Shown: positions 1-12,738 of the stretch, piece after piece
How the letters are laid out: the number at the start of each line of letters is the position of its first letter
How positions within the stretch are numbered: position 1 is the stretch's first letter
From: Polyporus tsugae
Taxonomy: Eukaryota; Basidiomycota; Agaricomycetes; Polyporales; Polyporaceae
DNA length: 64,000 bases
Assembly (NCBI GenBank): GCA_024305745.1
Contig: JAHRBS010000003.1
Span: forward strand, 744,001-808,000
Direction: 5' to 3'
Program-made: the position numbers and the translations under genes
The notes under the pieces: model-generated
The model's database searches: none
Seen by the model: only the letters and a program-made list of their open reading frames with translations
What the model was told of the DNA's origin: nothing

Positions 1-253
1 AGCGGCGCGCCTGGCCCTCTCGTCGCCATCCCCGGTGTCTACACCGGCTACGTACGTGCTCGCCGCGCTCCATCTGTCGTTTCTCCTTCGCTTAACGGCA
101 ATATTCCTATGTACAGGAGCCCGGCATTCTCATCAACATCAACGTGAGTGCTCGTTCATCTCGTGCGGAAGCTCACCTCTCTGACAATGTGCCCTCCAGT
201 ACCCCATCCCGACCAACTACACCCAGCCCGGCCCCGCCGTCTGGTCCGGGTGA
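1..253 (+). CDS. AA9 lytic polysaccharide monooxygenase, 3' end (partial)
   Basis: This is the C-terminal 43 residues of a copper-dependent AA9 (former GH61) enzyme, which oxidatively cleaves cellulose outside the cell. Three exons are visible: 1-51, 117-143 and 200-253, with a TGA stop at 251-253. The introns at 52-116 and 144-199 have GTACGT/CAG and GTGAGT/CAG borders. The spliced tail reads IPGVYTGY, then EPGILININ, then YPIPTNYTQPGPAVWSG, which matches the conserved end of AA9 catalytic domains. The N-terminal copper histidine brace and any CBM1 module lie outside the window. The protein stops directly after the catalytic domain, so this copy has no C-terminal CBM1. Family assignment is from recall of the conserved tail; no other family fits. 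Confidence 0.88.
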
Positions 254-3157
254 AAAGCTACGATCGGCTTCGTTTAGTTACTGTATCGATTATCGTTGCG
301 TCAGAATTTACGACTTACTGTGTCCCTCAACCTTCGTTCGTGCTCGTCTTTCGCGTTGAAGCATCCGGAATTCGCCACCATGACCTCGACACGCTCCAGT
401 TGAGCTGATGTTTCCGTTCGATGAATTTGACTGTCCGATTCGGCAATGACTCATGCAAATCATGTCAACTAGTATACATAAGAATCCCCCATCCGCAGCG
501 CTCAAGGAACGTGCATCCAACGCCCTTGCATGCACAATGCACAGCGCATGAGGCACAGCGATAACACGCTCCACTTAGTGACTTACCAGCTGTGCATAGA
601 ATTTCATACAGCGTCCGCTCCCGCGCACCACCCTCGCGCCTGTGTGCGGCTTCTCGCGTATCACGAGGGCCCGGCCGTCCGATAGCAGCACGATCCTGTG
701 CCCGCTGCTCCACCGCGACCCGAGGCATCGTGCATCCTCTGTTCCTAGCGATTCTTCCAGTGGAGCACGGGCTGCAACCATCATAAAGATAAATACGTGA
801 ACGTTCGGACCGGCAAAAAAGATACGAGAGGGCGTGGCGCGGATTGAAGGCGAGCGACCCGACTACGGATCCAGAAGAACGATGATCCGTAGTCCGCAGT
901 CGATGTGGTACTTACGCCGCTTAAAAAGTTCAGTGCCGGAATTGGAAAGGGCGGGCCTCTGGGAGACATCAAATTGGACAGGGCGGGGGAGAGGCAATGT
1001 TGTGGCGGGTTGAGCAAGATCCACTGTAAAAAGCATCTGTCATCGAACAACTGCGAGAATGCCAATCGAGATGCCGGCGGGAGGGAGGCGGGGAAGGACC
1101 TGCGAATGCGATCCGTGCCCACCGCGCGCGGTGTCCGTGCTATCATTGTGAGTCTCAGATCATGGGGTAAGCTCATGGAGAACGGCACACAAACACTCAT
1201 CTTCTGTCGAGCGTAATCGGACGGCGACGCGCTCTAGTGCTTGCGGCGCGCGAACTGTAGTGTCTTCATCTCCGCCGAACGCGCTAACAGGGAATGGTCG
1301 ACGATGTCTTCTACGGATGGATGGCCCGGAGGAAGTGAGCACGTATGCACCGCGTGTGATTGATCGAGGCTTATCTTACCGGAAAGTAAAAACACGCTAC
1401 ATAAATGGTGGAATGATGGACGGGAAACGAGTGTGTCAACGCGTGGCCAGCACCTTCGAAGTCGCGACGCTGGTTGACCGCTCATTCTGTAGTAGATCTT
1501 CGAGGGAGCTAGGAGGGTTTGGCGGGGGGTTGTAGAACGCGCATATACCCTCCTTCCCAGTCGAACGGCAGTCGCCATCGTATTGACAAGTCGAGACGCC
1601 TCAATGGATGTCCCACAGTGCATCAAGCGGTAGTGGCACCCCTCAGCAGAGAACGCTACTTGATGGGTTCGGTGTTCTGATGCATTGAAGCGGGTTATCC
1701 AATAGCGAATAAAAGATAAATAGAAGCTCATACCTCATAATCAAGCACAGTCCTCATCCTCATCCGGTACTGTCCTCGACGGTGTTTGCGGAACGCATAT
1801 AGGGAGCTTCCGATGGCAAGCACTGGGGAACCTGACCTCGATTGTCCGCTGTTAAGCCTCAACTCTTGCACTCGGCTTCGAGGCCGTCTTCAGGCCGGTT
1901 GAGGCCGGCGTCGATCGTGGAACGCGCCAAGTAAGGCGCCTGAAATTGGTCTTGTCCATCTCGAGGGCGAAAGAGCACATGCATCGACGATCGCGGGTTC
2001 CTGAACAGCGGAGGAAAAGACTCAACGTCACATCATTAGGTAGGCGAGCGAGCTAGATACTTAGTCGAAAGTCTGGGCGACATACCCTAGTTTGGCAGGG
2101 CCTGGGTGGTGTTTTTGGGATACTGAACCCCCTGGCTCCGACGAGTCGGCTCTCACGGCGGGCGGAGAAGGACGCCTGCATGTAAGCATATCACGCACGT
2201 TTTCAAGTGGTTCTGCGAGCGTCCGAGGAGCAGGAGGATGTCGCGGCATGGGACGAAAACTTCCAGGGTCGAGGCTCGTCGGCGACGAGAGTACCATGAA
2301 CGCCGTGAAAAAGATGGTGGCTTGCGCTGCCTGTATTTTTTCATGACCCTGAAGATTCGGCGCCTTGATCGAAACTAACTTTTATTCGCTCTGTGTAAGC
2401 GGAAATGTGGATGAAAGAGACAAGTCAGTCGATGGCTGAAAGCGTGCGTTAACCACGGCAGCCTACGTACCTTGACAGACGGAAAGCAGGGGTGGCTGTC
2501 AGGCGGGATTGCCAAGGGCGGCCGCCGGCACAGCGTCGGGATTGGTTGCTAAGAGATGCTCAAGAAAGACGGGGTGGCTGTGCTGCCGATCGATAAGCGG
2601 ACCAAAGCCGAGACAAGGGCGTCTTTGTCCTCGTCCGCAGCCGTCTCTTCGCCGTCCGGCGTCCTCATTCCAGCCACGTCCATCCCAGTCAAATCATCCG
2701 CGAACGTTGCATGGAGACGGCGTGTACAAAGTGGCTAACCAGACAATGGGTGGTTGACGTTGGCTATTGTGGCCGAGGTGCAGGCCATCGTTGTTGATGG
2801 TCGATCGGGACAAAAGGTGTTGCGGGACGCGTGAGAGAAGGGGTAAAGAGAGCGAACGGGTGAATAGCCTCGCCCGCTGTGATGGCTCCATAGCAGAATC
2901 CCGTTCCGACAACCACATCTGGCCGGCTTCCAGGGGTCCAAGGGTCCGAGCCGCGGGCGCAGGGCCGTAGCCGTTCTCTTTGCGCGTTGTTATAAAACAA
3001 AGCTCTGGCCCAGCTTCCTGGCCTCCCTCCTTCCCCGTCCCATTTCATCCCGTCTCCTCACAAATCCCCTCCCTCTCTCTCACCGGTCCTCTCCTTCAGA
3101 GCTTCACACTCTTTCAACCCCCGTCCCCCTCCCTGCTGACCTACACAAAACGACACC
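254..3157. other. Intergenic, no gene recognised
   Basis: About 2.9 kb between the AA9 stop and the GH16 start. Open frames exist on both strands (the longest, 165 codons, at 1234-1731 minus), but none shows a recognisable domain, a convincing intron series or a signal peptide. The last 170 bp form the GH16 promoter. Confidence 0.55.
2991..2997 (+). promoter_or_regulatory. TATA box of the GH16 gene
   Basis: TATAAAA lies 167 bp upstream of the GH16 start codon and is followed by a pyrimidine-rich stretch (CCTCCCTCCTTCCCC and similar, 3019-3140), a common arrangement in front of highly expressed basidiomycete genes. Confidence 0.55.
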
Positions 3158-4734
3158 ATGATTGGCGCTCTTGCTGCCCTCGTTCTCTCTCTCGCAGCCT
3201 CCACCAGTGCAATCGCGCCCCACCAAGGCTCACATCTTCGTCGTCACAATGCACTCGGCAAGAACGCGACCTTCGCTCCCAGGAGTACATCCTACAAGCT
3301 TGTGGACGAGTACTCTGGCCAGAATTTCTTTAAGTGAGTGTTTCTTTCAGTACTTAGGTGCTGCCAATCCGTGCCGTGTTGTGGCGGTGCGCATTGTTTC
3401 ATGGATGCCAGTGAAATGTTGCTGTCCCGCCTGGTGAAACCGCTCTCGTTGCAGTGTAGAGTGCTGCTCTGGAAGGAAGTTCCGCTGCGTTCTCCTCGTG
3501 TCACCCATCTGTTGTGTTGCGACGCTGGGATCCAATCCAAGACGCGCGAGCCAACAAGTTACAGTTACAGACTGAACGCTTCTTCTCTTCCATCCAACCA
3601 AACGCCACCAGGGCGTCGGCTTCTGTTTGACACTTGCGCGTCTCACATGTGACCGTCGCTAACCCATCCTCTTCTATCAGCGGCTGGGACTTCTTCACCG
3701 ACGACGACCCGACGCACGGCCTCGTCAACTACGTCTCTGGCAGCGCCGCCAAGAAGCTCGCATACGTCCAATCCGACGACACGGTTGTCATCGCCGTCGA
3801 TGACTCGGATGGGATCGCGGTCGGGGGCAAGCGCAACTCGATCCGCATCAGCACCAAGAAGTCGTACGAACGCGGGTTGTTCATCGCAGACATCTACGCG
3901 ATGCCCCATGGCTGCGGTGTTTGGCCTGCCTACTGGTCGCTCGGCAACGGCAAGGACTGGCCGAATGCTGGCGAGATTGATATCATCGGTGAGTTTCTCC
4001 CCTTATTCGTTCGGGTTTTTCGAGACGCGCCTGGCGCGTACGGTGTGCGCGCGATACACGACTTCTAGTCGCGCGTTGGAGCGCATATAACCCCTTCATC
4101 TCCGCCCGTCTAATGAACCCGCGCTAACCTCCACGCGTCTCGCTTACCCAGAGGGCGTGAACCTCAACACCCAGAACCAGATCACCCTGCACTCTGGCGC
4201 AGGCTGCGTGCTCGACAAGGCCGCGAACGCCGTCGCACGCATCCTCGGCACGTCGTGCGAGTCCTCGGACGGGAACAACGCCGGCTGCGCGTACCAGCAG
4301 AACGGCAACACGTCCTACGGGCACGGCTTCAACTTGCAGGCGGGCGGTGTGTACGCACACACGCTCGAGACAGATGGCATCTCCGTCTGGTACTTCGACC
4401 GCGACGCGATCCCGTCCGACATCCAGAGCAAGACGCCGGACCCGTCGAGCTGGGGCACGCCCACGGCGTACTTCCCGAACACGGAGTGCGATATCATGAG
4501 CCACTTCCTCGCGCAGAACCTCATCTTCGACATCACCGTGTGCGGCGACTGGGCGGGGCCGGCGTACTCGAGCTCGGGGTGCCCGAACACATGCAACGAC
4601 GCCGTCGCGAACGCCTCGAACTTCAATCGTGCGTTTCGGCTTATCTGGGGCTCCGTCCGATGTGTGCTGACGGGTCTGTTTGTCTGTTTACAGTCGCACA
4701 ATGGAAGCTCGCCTCCGTCCGCGTCTACCAGTAG
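3158..4734 (+). CDS. GH16 family endo-beta-1,3(4)-glucanase, secreted
   Basis: Secreted endoglucanase predicted to hydrolyse beta-1,3/1,4- or 1,3/1,6-glucans of fungal or plant walls. Exons: 3158-3333, 3681-3988, 4152-4628 and 4694-4734, giving 333 aa. Residues 1-18 form a signal peptide (MIGALAALVLSLAASTSA). The catalytic GH16 signature EIDIIE falls at residues 157-162 and is split by intron 2: nucleophile Glu157, Asp159, acid/base Glu162. Other family marks are a GVWPAYWSLG stretch before it, several Cys pairs and a closing WKLASVRVYQ. Intron 1 (347 bp) is unusually long for this window, so a second small exon inside it cannot be excluded. It resembles fungal laminarinase-type GH16 enzymes; exact linkage specificity cannot be told from sequence. 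A partner AA9 gene lies upstream on the same strand. Confidence 0.92.
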
Positions 4735-6655
4735 ACCCCATCGCCCACCACCGCCCACTCTCACAATAGACCCCGCCTCCTTGCCATACACGATGATGAA
4801 GGATACCATGCACAATCATACAGCCACCCACTTAGTGCCGCTCTCGCACGTCCCTTTCTCCCGTCTTGTTTACGCTCGTTGCTCGTGATTATTTCTAGTA
4901 CGTTGCTTGGTGTCGAGATGGGGGCATGCGCTCCATGCGATGCATATGCTTATCTACGTACCTTCTCGGCTGTCGTGCTTCCGGGGCACGATCGTCGGCC
5001 CCGGCGATACCAGTACTACTCGTGCTCGCATTTTATTCTGTGGCCGCGGCGCGTCGCGTGCGGCCTAGGGGCAGCGCCCCCGCAACCCATCGTCAAAGGA
5101 TTTGCCACCGAGTCCCCGGCCTGGCGATGGAGTTCCTCCTGCTTATTGGATCATTGCCCTCCTACTTAATGCTTGAGTTCTCGCTTATTCATACTTACAG
5201 CCTAACTTCCCCTTCCTGTATCCCGTAGACTTCACAGCATCCGGATTTCTCTCGGTTTTCATGGTTTTTGGGTGTACTTGCCGCTAGACTCACTGTACTT
5301 TTTACTCATGCATGCCCGGATCGCAATCGCATACGTTCCTCGAACATACCCTCTGCTGCCGCGTCGCTCTGTGTGCCCTCGTCTTGGCGGCCCAGTCATG
5401 AATATTGACGGGGCGTATTAATCCATGGAAAGACGGAGTCAAAGTTGGAGGCTCACCGGGGGAGCTGGCGAGGGTGGGACGGTACATATATATATATATA
5501 TATACTATGTAGGTCTCCCCGCGGTCAGCGGCGGCCATCGCAAGCTTGAGTTCCCCTCCCATTGCCATAAACATGTCCCGGATGGCGCAGTCGCCATTAA
5601 ACATCCTTACACGCGGCCAAAGCAGCCCGCAGATCGCAGCCCGCAGGTTCTCGTCGTCGCATGCTCCCATCGCCGGGAACCGCTGACGTCGTACGCAGAA
5701 TTCGCGATCGAACGGCATGGTGTCCGGCCATCGTACATATCATGGAAGGTATCACTGCGGCGCTGTGATATGATATGTATGTACAATGTATCTGCTTCCC
5801 GGACGGATTCGTAGAATTCGACATGATCAATGTGAAGACGGGACGAACGCGATATGTTGCACGGCCGATGATCTGGGGCGCGAACTTAAGGATGGATAGA
5901 CGGATGGGAGACTGGCATACTGATACGTTCGAGGTTGAACCTGATAGATTGCTGCGAGGAATGGGTGGCAAGCAGGGGGAGCGAAGGCAGCTGTGTAGAA
6001 AGCTATCCGTCCTCGAGACTCGGAGCTCTCCACACGGGAGGCCGTTCGTCCAGTCCAAGCGATGGTGGCTGTCAAGGTAAAACGTTCTTCGAGAAAGCCA
6101 TTTTTGGGAGCTTGAGGCACGAGTCCGGTTTAGCGAATTGGAAAGCCCGGCAAGTCAGGTATTGTCAGTGAAGGAGGAACAACGTCTTTGCGTTGTACCA
6201 AGCGTGTTCGAGATGCGAGTTATAGGCCTGCAGAATTAGCCCCCACAACTTCAAACGACTCCCATCCCAAATACCGCGATGCAGACGCTTGTCCGAGCAC
6301 AATCGCTACGTACTCGATATTCCTGTTCCGTGAATGATGAGATGCGTGCTATGCTTAGCACATATTGCGAAGTTCGCCTTGCGCATCTGCTACATTGCGG
6401 AGGTTGAGTGGAACAGCAACTCCAAACTGTTCTAGTGATCCTGTCTTCGAGATCAGGTGCTTGATATATGCATCATCCATTCATGTATCGGAACCTGATG
6501 AAACCAGACAGCGAGAAAAGCGATATGGAAGCGATATGGAAGCGAAGTCCGGGAGAACACTCACCTTATCATCGAGAACCCGTCCGTTCTGTACAGGTCG
6601 CTCAAAGGCGTTGACCGCGATGACCAATCCGCCAGCGACCGGAAGAAACAGAATA
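4735..6655. other. Intergenic, no gene recognised
   Basis: About 1.9 kb holding the 3' flanks of GH16 (plus) and PEX7 (minus). Overlapping frames on both strands at 5300-6060 have no domain and no supporting splice pattern. A TA microsatellite sits inside. Confidence 0.5.
5486..5504. repeat. (AT)n microsatellite
   Basis: An uninterrupted run of alternating A and T, about nine units, in noncoding DNA. It is likely to vary in length between strains. Confidence 0.9.
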
Positions 6656-7950
6656 CTATACGCGGAACACATTCAACCGACAGTCCCAGCTACAGCTCGC
6701 CAACACGCCTTCATCATACAATGACCATCCACACCCCACTACAAACTCAGTGTGGGGATCATGGATGTACAACAAGTGTCCAGTACCCGGCTGCGGCGTC
6801 GTCGACCATCTACCCCAGCCTCAATCAGCCACGAAATCCATATTCTCGCACAAGAAGAAACGGAAATGATCACGACACTCACACTCTGCACGTCATATCA
6901 TAGCTCGCGCTCGCCAGCACATCTGGCCGATGCGGGCTCCACTGCACCTTCCGCACCGCATACTCGTGCCCCGCGAGCTGCGCCTCGCACACGCCCCCAA
7001 CCGCGGGGTTCTGCGCCGCGTCGGGCCCGAGCTTCACCATGCGGCAGTCCCAGACCTTGATCATCTTGTCGACGCCCGCGCTCGCGAGCAGCCATGGGCG
7101 ATACTTGTTCCAGTCGAGCGTGAGCACCTCCCCGCCCGATGCGGGCACGGTCAGCGCGGGGGCGGACAGGGGCGCGGTGAAGGTATTCGCGCCCGGAGCG
7201 GAGGGCATGTAGGCGGGCGCGCGGAGGTCGAAGATGCGGACGGTGCCGTCGGTGGAGCAGGTTGCGGTTATGTCGGGCTGGTGTGGGGAGAAGAGGGCTT
7301 GGTAGACGCAGGAGGGGTGCGCTTGGAGGGTCGTCAGTGAGCGGGGCCGTTCAGGCGTCCACTGTGTGCAGCGGTTTGGAAATGTGGATAGCTGCGAAGT
7401 GAGAGGTAGGACGTACCAGCTTCACTGTGCCGTCCCAAGAGGAAGAGATGAACTGGTCCTTGGCAATGTTGGACCAGTCGACGGAGAAGACTTCGCGGGT
7501 GTGCTCTTGCCATGCACGGATTGGTAGGTCCTAGATGCGCTTGTGACACTTTGAATCTGGAGGAGAACACACTTGCAGGAAGGGGGGGCATACCTTGATC
7601 ATAATATCCCAAAGCCTTATAGATCCGTCCCCCGATGCCGTTACGAGCTGATTCTCATGGATTTCGGACCAGGCTACATCGTACAACCCATCCTGCGTCT
7701 CATAACTAGACTGTTCAAGCGACGATCTTCGTCACCAATGAAGACTGGATACTCACAAATTCTCAATACCAGGTTGAGGCAATCCACCGGGCCCTGGCCC
7801 AAGTGCGACTATGTGCAGTCTTCCGTTGCCGACAAGTCCGTAATTCGCGGAAGATGCGAGCGCGAGCCTGGTGTTGTGGAACGGCGACCAAGCCAAGCCA
7901 TAGTGCGCGAATCCCGGTGTTTGCAAAGTAGAAGGTGGAGGTCTATTCAT
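6656..7950 (-). CDS. PEX7: Peroxin-7, PTS2 receptor (WD40)
   Basis: Cytosolic/peroxisomal WD40 receptor that binds PTS2 signals (for example 3-ketoacyl-CoA thiolase) and delivers cargo to the import machinery. Five exons on the minus strand: 7757-7950, 7594-7705, 7417-7530, 6883-7361 and 6656-6809; they sum to 1053 nt, 350 aa, the usual PEX7 length. The start is Met at 7950. The N-terminus has [16 protein letters not shown] and [13 protein letters not shown], typical of PEX7. Repeat cores follow: [82 protein letters not shown]. The end is [19 protein letters not shown]. All introns have canonical borders. The next gene upstream is on the same strand but separate. Confidence 0.95.
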
Positions 7951-8269
7951 CGTCCGAGGGGAGAGCGGGCAAAGTGCAATCGTGGGTTTGGGAGAGGGAG
8001 CTGTATCACATGTACGGGCCCGGCACAAGAGACAACCATTTCCTGTTATCGCAGCCTTTCGGCGCTTCCAATTTGACGATCTTGCGCCCTCCCCGGTCCA
8101 AATCGTATCTTGGTGTATGTGCGTGTCCTCCGAGCCTTGTCAAGAATTGGTGCAAGAATTCTCGGCAGATAATCCATATGAAAATATAGCTGGCCAGACA
8201 GACATTTACACATACACCGAAGCCCGAGACGCAGTCGCAGCAGTTACACAGGACCCGAGGCAAGTCACG

Positions 8270-10045
8270 TCACTCTCCGAGTCCCTCTTCCCCCACCACA
8301 CCCTCAACAGGGAGAGTGTCCTCCGCGCTGTCGTCGTCATGGCCTCCTTCAGTCGCAAAGTAGTCGTCCGGAGAGATCGAGGCCCCAAGGGATCCGAAGG
8401 CTCTCTCAAACATGAGAGAGCCAACATTGGACGCCGTCGGTTCATGCGAGGAAGCCATCCCTGTTGTTCTTAGATTGGCGTGTTGCAGGTGAAGCATAAA
8501 GCGCGAGATAAGAATGGCAGATAGGCTGGTAGTTGTTTCCGTTGTGAAGCCGTCAGCAAAAATTAGTTCTGGACTCTAAGCGAGCGATGAGGTAGCGATG
8601 CACATACGGAGCTGAGAATATAGTGAGGTCGCTGATATTATCTGTGATGAGCTGGTTGATCTATCCAGCTGTCAGGTGTGTGAGCAGTAATATCATCATG
8701 AAGTAATAGTGTTGTGAAATATCACTCACCGAGAGTAACGTTACAATCATATGCAGAGAGTCAATGATAGCGAGAATGCTGGGCAGGCGAACTGTGAGAA
8801 CTCGTCTCCGGCATATGCATACAACTTACAGAAAGTACATGAACCCTTCGTTGCATCCCATTAACACCGTGCAGGTCATTGAACGACCGAGGAATCGACT
8901 CACCATCCCTCAAAAGCACACCAGCGAGTGTTCTCCGAGTCCTCCCGGAATCATGTCCTACGTAGCTGAAACCGCGATCCCTTTGCATCGTGAACCACGT
9001 TGCACCAATCGCCAGGAAGTTTGCTAGGATAAGGCATGTGCGAGACATGATGGTAACTGTAACATTCATGGATGAGCGATAGATGAATACCGCAATGGCT
9101 CGACTCGGATACGATGACATACACCTAAAGAGGTGATACATACTAGTCAATATGGTGTTTCGCCAATGTTTGATATGTAGCTCACAATTTCACCAGATTA
9201 ATGGGAGTTGAATCCATCCCTATGCAGTTTATTACGGGTAGATCGACTCCTACCAATCCGAATGCGAATTGACTCTGAGATCCCGGTGTCAAAAGTCAGT
9301 ACTCATCGACATGAACGAGAAAATATGGTATCACCATATTTACTCCGACAGACACTGCATATAGCAAGAGGATCATCGCAGGGAGAAACCAATTCGTACA
9401 CAGTGCATATGTGCGCAAGGCGGTAAATGCTGGTATCGAGATGGACGCATTCAGTTGTGATTGTTCATGGCAAATATCCGAGGTGCCGTACTCACGTCCC
9501 CATACCACGTACATCAACACGTTCAATGCCAATGAGACATTCAATATGGCCGTGCAGCTACCATGAAAGTGAGCCGATGTCCATCGAGAAGAAGAGCAGC
9601 TAGCTCAGCTTACCTCTAGTACAGTGGAAAAGCAATATCGTTGGACTCTGGCAGGGTAACTTGCAGGGGGCAGGGATGGAGTACGTACTGCATCGGATAT
9701 CTTGAAAATGGTTGCCAAGTTGATTGTATAGTAAACGAGAACGAGCCACTTGTTGAGCCAGAACAACACCGTTGCACCCGTCAACCTTTTCCCCCAGAAA
9801 AACCGTATTTCATCCTCGGTGGTAATAGCATACTCATATAGGACGAGCGCTGCCAGCAGATTCATGGATCAGTTAACAAAACAGCGATCAAGGCCAGTTA
9901 CCAGATGGTGGAGCGCAGGTACCTGTTGCGGCCACTTGGCAATAACTGTCCGCGAGACTGCCAGGTTTCAGTGTTTAGACTTCATCAGTGGACGAAGAAT
10001 CTGAACTCACAAGGCTTCAAGTTCGGCTGCCTGCAAGGAACCCAT
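8270..10045 (-). CDS. DUF6533-domain multipass membrane protein
   Basis: Integral membrane protein of the large Agaricomycete DUF6533 group, whose function is unknown. The start at 10045 gives a 35-nt first exon (10011-10045), a 35-nt second exon (9923-9957) and a third at 9689-9849. The N-terminal signature is SYCQVAATALVLYEYAITTE followed by WGKRLTGATVLFWLNKWLVL. Later exons carry hydrophobic helices (LNVLMYVVW, WFLPAMILLLYAVSVGV, RTCLILANFLAIGATWFTM, LAGVLLRDGFMYFLILAIID). The C-terminal tail is acidic, ending at TGA 8270-8272. At least eight introns are needed. One junction near 9615-9640 is uncertain: a frame-keeping model needs the weak donor GTACTA. The family has a 7-TM-like plan; a receptor role is only speculation. 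Confidence 0.85.
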
Positions 10046-11036
10046 GGCCTTCGAGGAGCTAAGTGTCGCTATGACGTGTTGACGAGAAACTCTCAGTGAG
10101 TGTGAGCTTGGGAGAAGGGGGGAAACACTTGTACGCACGCATATATACTTAGGTTGGGCACGGTCCATCACTTCGGCCGGGAGCTTCGGAAGCTTCGATC
10201 CATCTTCCAGCTATCGCCAACAACTCAACGAGCCCCTTGGGCGTCGTATTGTTTCTGGATCCTGTACGCTGTGCTATATTGTACGATGTTGAACCATCGT
10301 TGAGTCTAGCAACGTACTCACCGGGGTTTGAACAGTGTTCCTACAACACAATGCGATAGCCCGTGAGCGATTACTTTAGGTGGCTGTTCCCGACCACCGT
10401 ATCATCCAGATGCTACTGCATCGCACTGTGGTTCGCAGAGGGCTTCATTTTCAGGAACTGGTGATGGTGAACCATAATAAAAATCTTCCAAGATGCACTG
10501 GTCGCAGTGACAGACTGGCGGGTCGCTCCTCTGGATGCTGGCGCCATGAACCGTATACCACGTCGGGTGTCTCTGTAGAGTCTAGACCGAAACCCAAAAG
10601 GTCAGGTAAAAGATTGAGGATGTTACATAACCGGTGCAGCTAGGCAAAGCCTGAGCCTTGAGGAGCGAGCAGACCCTTACCTTGTAGGTCGCGCCACCAT
10701 TAGGCGACGAGCAAAATTGTCAAGACACCGTTAGAGGATCATTGAGCGGTGCGCCTGCGAAGACCAGGGAAATACGTAGTGTGAAGCCGGGAGATCACGG
10801 AGCAATAGTGCAGTCCATACTAAAGGAACTCGAGCTTCGGAAGAAAGCTACAGTCTGAGGCTACAGCTACTGAGTCCCCGGGGCTTGCGATCACCAAATG
10901 AGAGCGATGGGCGATTCTGTATCATGTTGTAATTGTTTTTTCGCAGCCGTTCGTACTGTAGATTAATAGCCCTGCAGGGTAAAGACGAAGATCAGTCGGG
11001 AAGTGAGGCCTTGAGGAGTCAGAGAGATGGCAATCG
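10046..11036. other. Intergenic between divergent DUF6533 and sirtuin genes
   Basis: About 1 kb shared upstream region of a minus-strand and a plus-strand gene. Short frames only; nothing recognised. It may hold both promoters. Confidence 0.5.
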
Positions 11037-12738
11037 ATGGCGCCCACCATAAAAGCGGCGAGCGTCAAAGGGACACGGGCGCTGTATCCGGGCATGCGTG
11101 TTTCTGTTCCTACTATCCCCGACGCCGTGCTTCGGGCTGCAACCTCGCAGAATAGGCTAATATCTCCTGCTCTCGCTATCGAACGCATCTCTTCGTTTCT
11201 CTCTAATGGCAAGGCGGCGGTCATAACTGGTGCGGGAGTGAGCGTAGACTCAGGCATTCGCGCATACAGAGGGGAACACGGCGCCTACTTGAACCCGAAC
11301 TACAAGTGCGTCGCCTTCCCTCTGAATCCATGGTCACACTTGTTCTGACGGTCGTGAAGACCTATATTTGTAGGTCGCCATTGTACGTGTCGGGATGCTG
11401 ATAGATACTAAGGGCGGTGTAGTACCATGAGTTAATGGAACCAACACCTAGAGGGGCGGGATACAGGTGAGTCTCCTGCTAAAGCACGTCATACTCCCCG
11501 GAGTTCATCCCGCTCTTAGACAACGTTACTGGCAAGTATACATATCGTCCAGCTTGACATATGACGGCTCTTGACTTGCTTGAAGGCTTCGCTCGTACCT
11601 CGGCTATCCACCCGTTCGCGACGCACAACCCAACCCTACGCACTATGCTCTCGCCGCGCTGCAGTATTCGTCCGTCATTCCTCATGTCATCACACAAAAC
11701 GTGGATGGACTGCATCACAAGGCTATCAAAGACGTTTGGGACGAGCCGAGGCGAAATCAAGGCCTCCTTGAGTTGCACGGGACCTTGCATGTACGTTGCT
11801 TCATCTTCCGACTGGGAGATACCTCTTGGCGGCCAGACTCACTCATGGCGCTGATTACAGAGAGTGCGGTGTTCGCATGGGCACACAGTAGATAGACAGA
11901 CGTTCCAGGACAGGCTCGGAACCGAGAATCCGAAGTGGAAGGCGTTCGCGGAAGAGATAGATCGCACAGGAGCAAGACCCCGAACGAACCCAGATGGTGA
12001 TGTGAGTCGAAGCCTTCCTCCGTACGACTGAATTACGACAGGCAGGCTAATGCATTGTCGGCATAGATCGTCCTACCCGAAGGGACGGACTACGGGACGT
12101 TCGTCATACCAGGTTGCCCCGAGTGCGTCCTGGAGAACCGCCCCACCGATATCCAGAAGCCTGAAGTCATCTTCTTCGGAGAGTCTGTTCCTGCAGTCGT
12201 CCGAGATAAATCGTAAGGCCGTCTTTGACAGTTCCCCGTCTTTTTGACTAATGGATCCCGCAGGTTCGAGATCATCGATACCAGCGACAAGCTGTTCATC
12301 ATCGGCACCACGCTCGCCACGTTTTCTGCCTTCCGGTATGTACATATACCTATTCCTCGGCGCGTCCCACACTATGTATCCATTAACGTTTTCTTCGTCT
12401 CCTCTTGACCGCAGGTTGGTGAAACACGCGCTCAACCAGCGCAAACCCGTCCTCCTCTTGAACATCGGGCCTACGCGCGCGGACCAACTCGCGGGCATCG
12501 AGGCCATCGAAGTCCCGGCCGGCTCTGTCATGCGCCAGGTCGTCAAGCAGGTGTTGTAAGCCTCCCGATCGTCTCTATTGTCTCTTCATCGCACTAAACG
12601 TCGTGGCCGTATGTGTGCAGGGGGAGTGACGCCAAGCGAGACCCTGTCGTTGCGAGGATGTTGTCCAGCGGTGTCGTTAAGGCGCCACCTAAGGATTACG
12701 ACGCCGTTTCCCGAGACCGCCCGGGGTCTAATGCATGA
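11037..12738 (+). CDS. Sir2 family NAD-dependent deacylase (class II, SIRT4-like)
   Basis: NAD-dependent protein deacylase; class II sirtuins are commonly mitochondrial. Ten exons: 11037-11305, 11360-11369, 11423-11466, 11520-11531, 11586-11790, 11861-12001, 12067-12212, 12264-12335, 12415-12555 and 12621-12738, 385 aa, all phases closing. Motifs: GAGVSVDSGIRAYRG at 65-79, then NPNYKPIFYHELM, QNVDGLHH at 149-156 and LHGTLH at 175-180 with catalytic His176. Cysteines at 184, 244 and 247 (CPEC) are likely zinc ligands; the usual fourth Cys is replaced by a CSHGH stretch. The C-terminal Rossmann part has IIGTTLATFSAF and LLLNIGPTRAD. Exons 2 and 4 are microexons of 10 and 12 nt, and intron 4 is best read as GC-AG (11532-11585). 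It is convergent with P450 A; a decayed copy lies at 32.5-34.2 kb. Confidence 0.9.

Noticed and set aside
781..1731. Minus-strand frames of 139 and 165 codons
   Set aside because: Composition and lack of any motif or intron pattern suggest chance frames in intergenic DNA.
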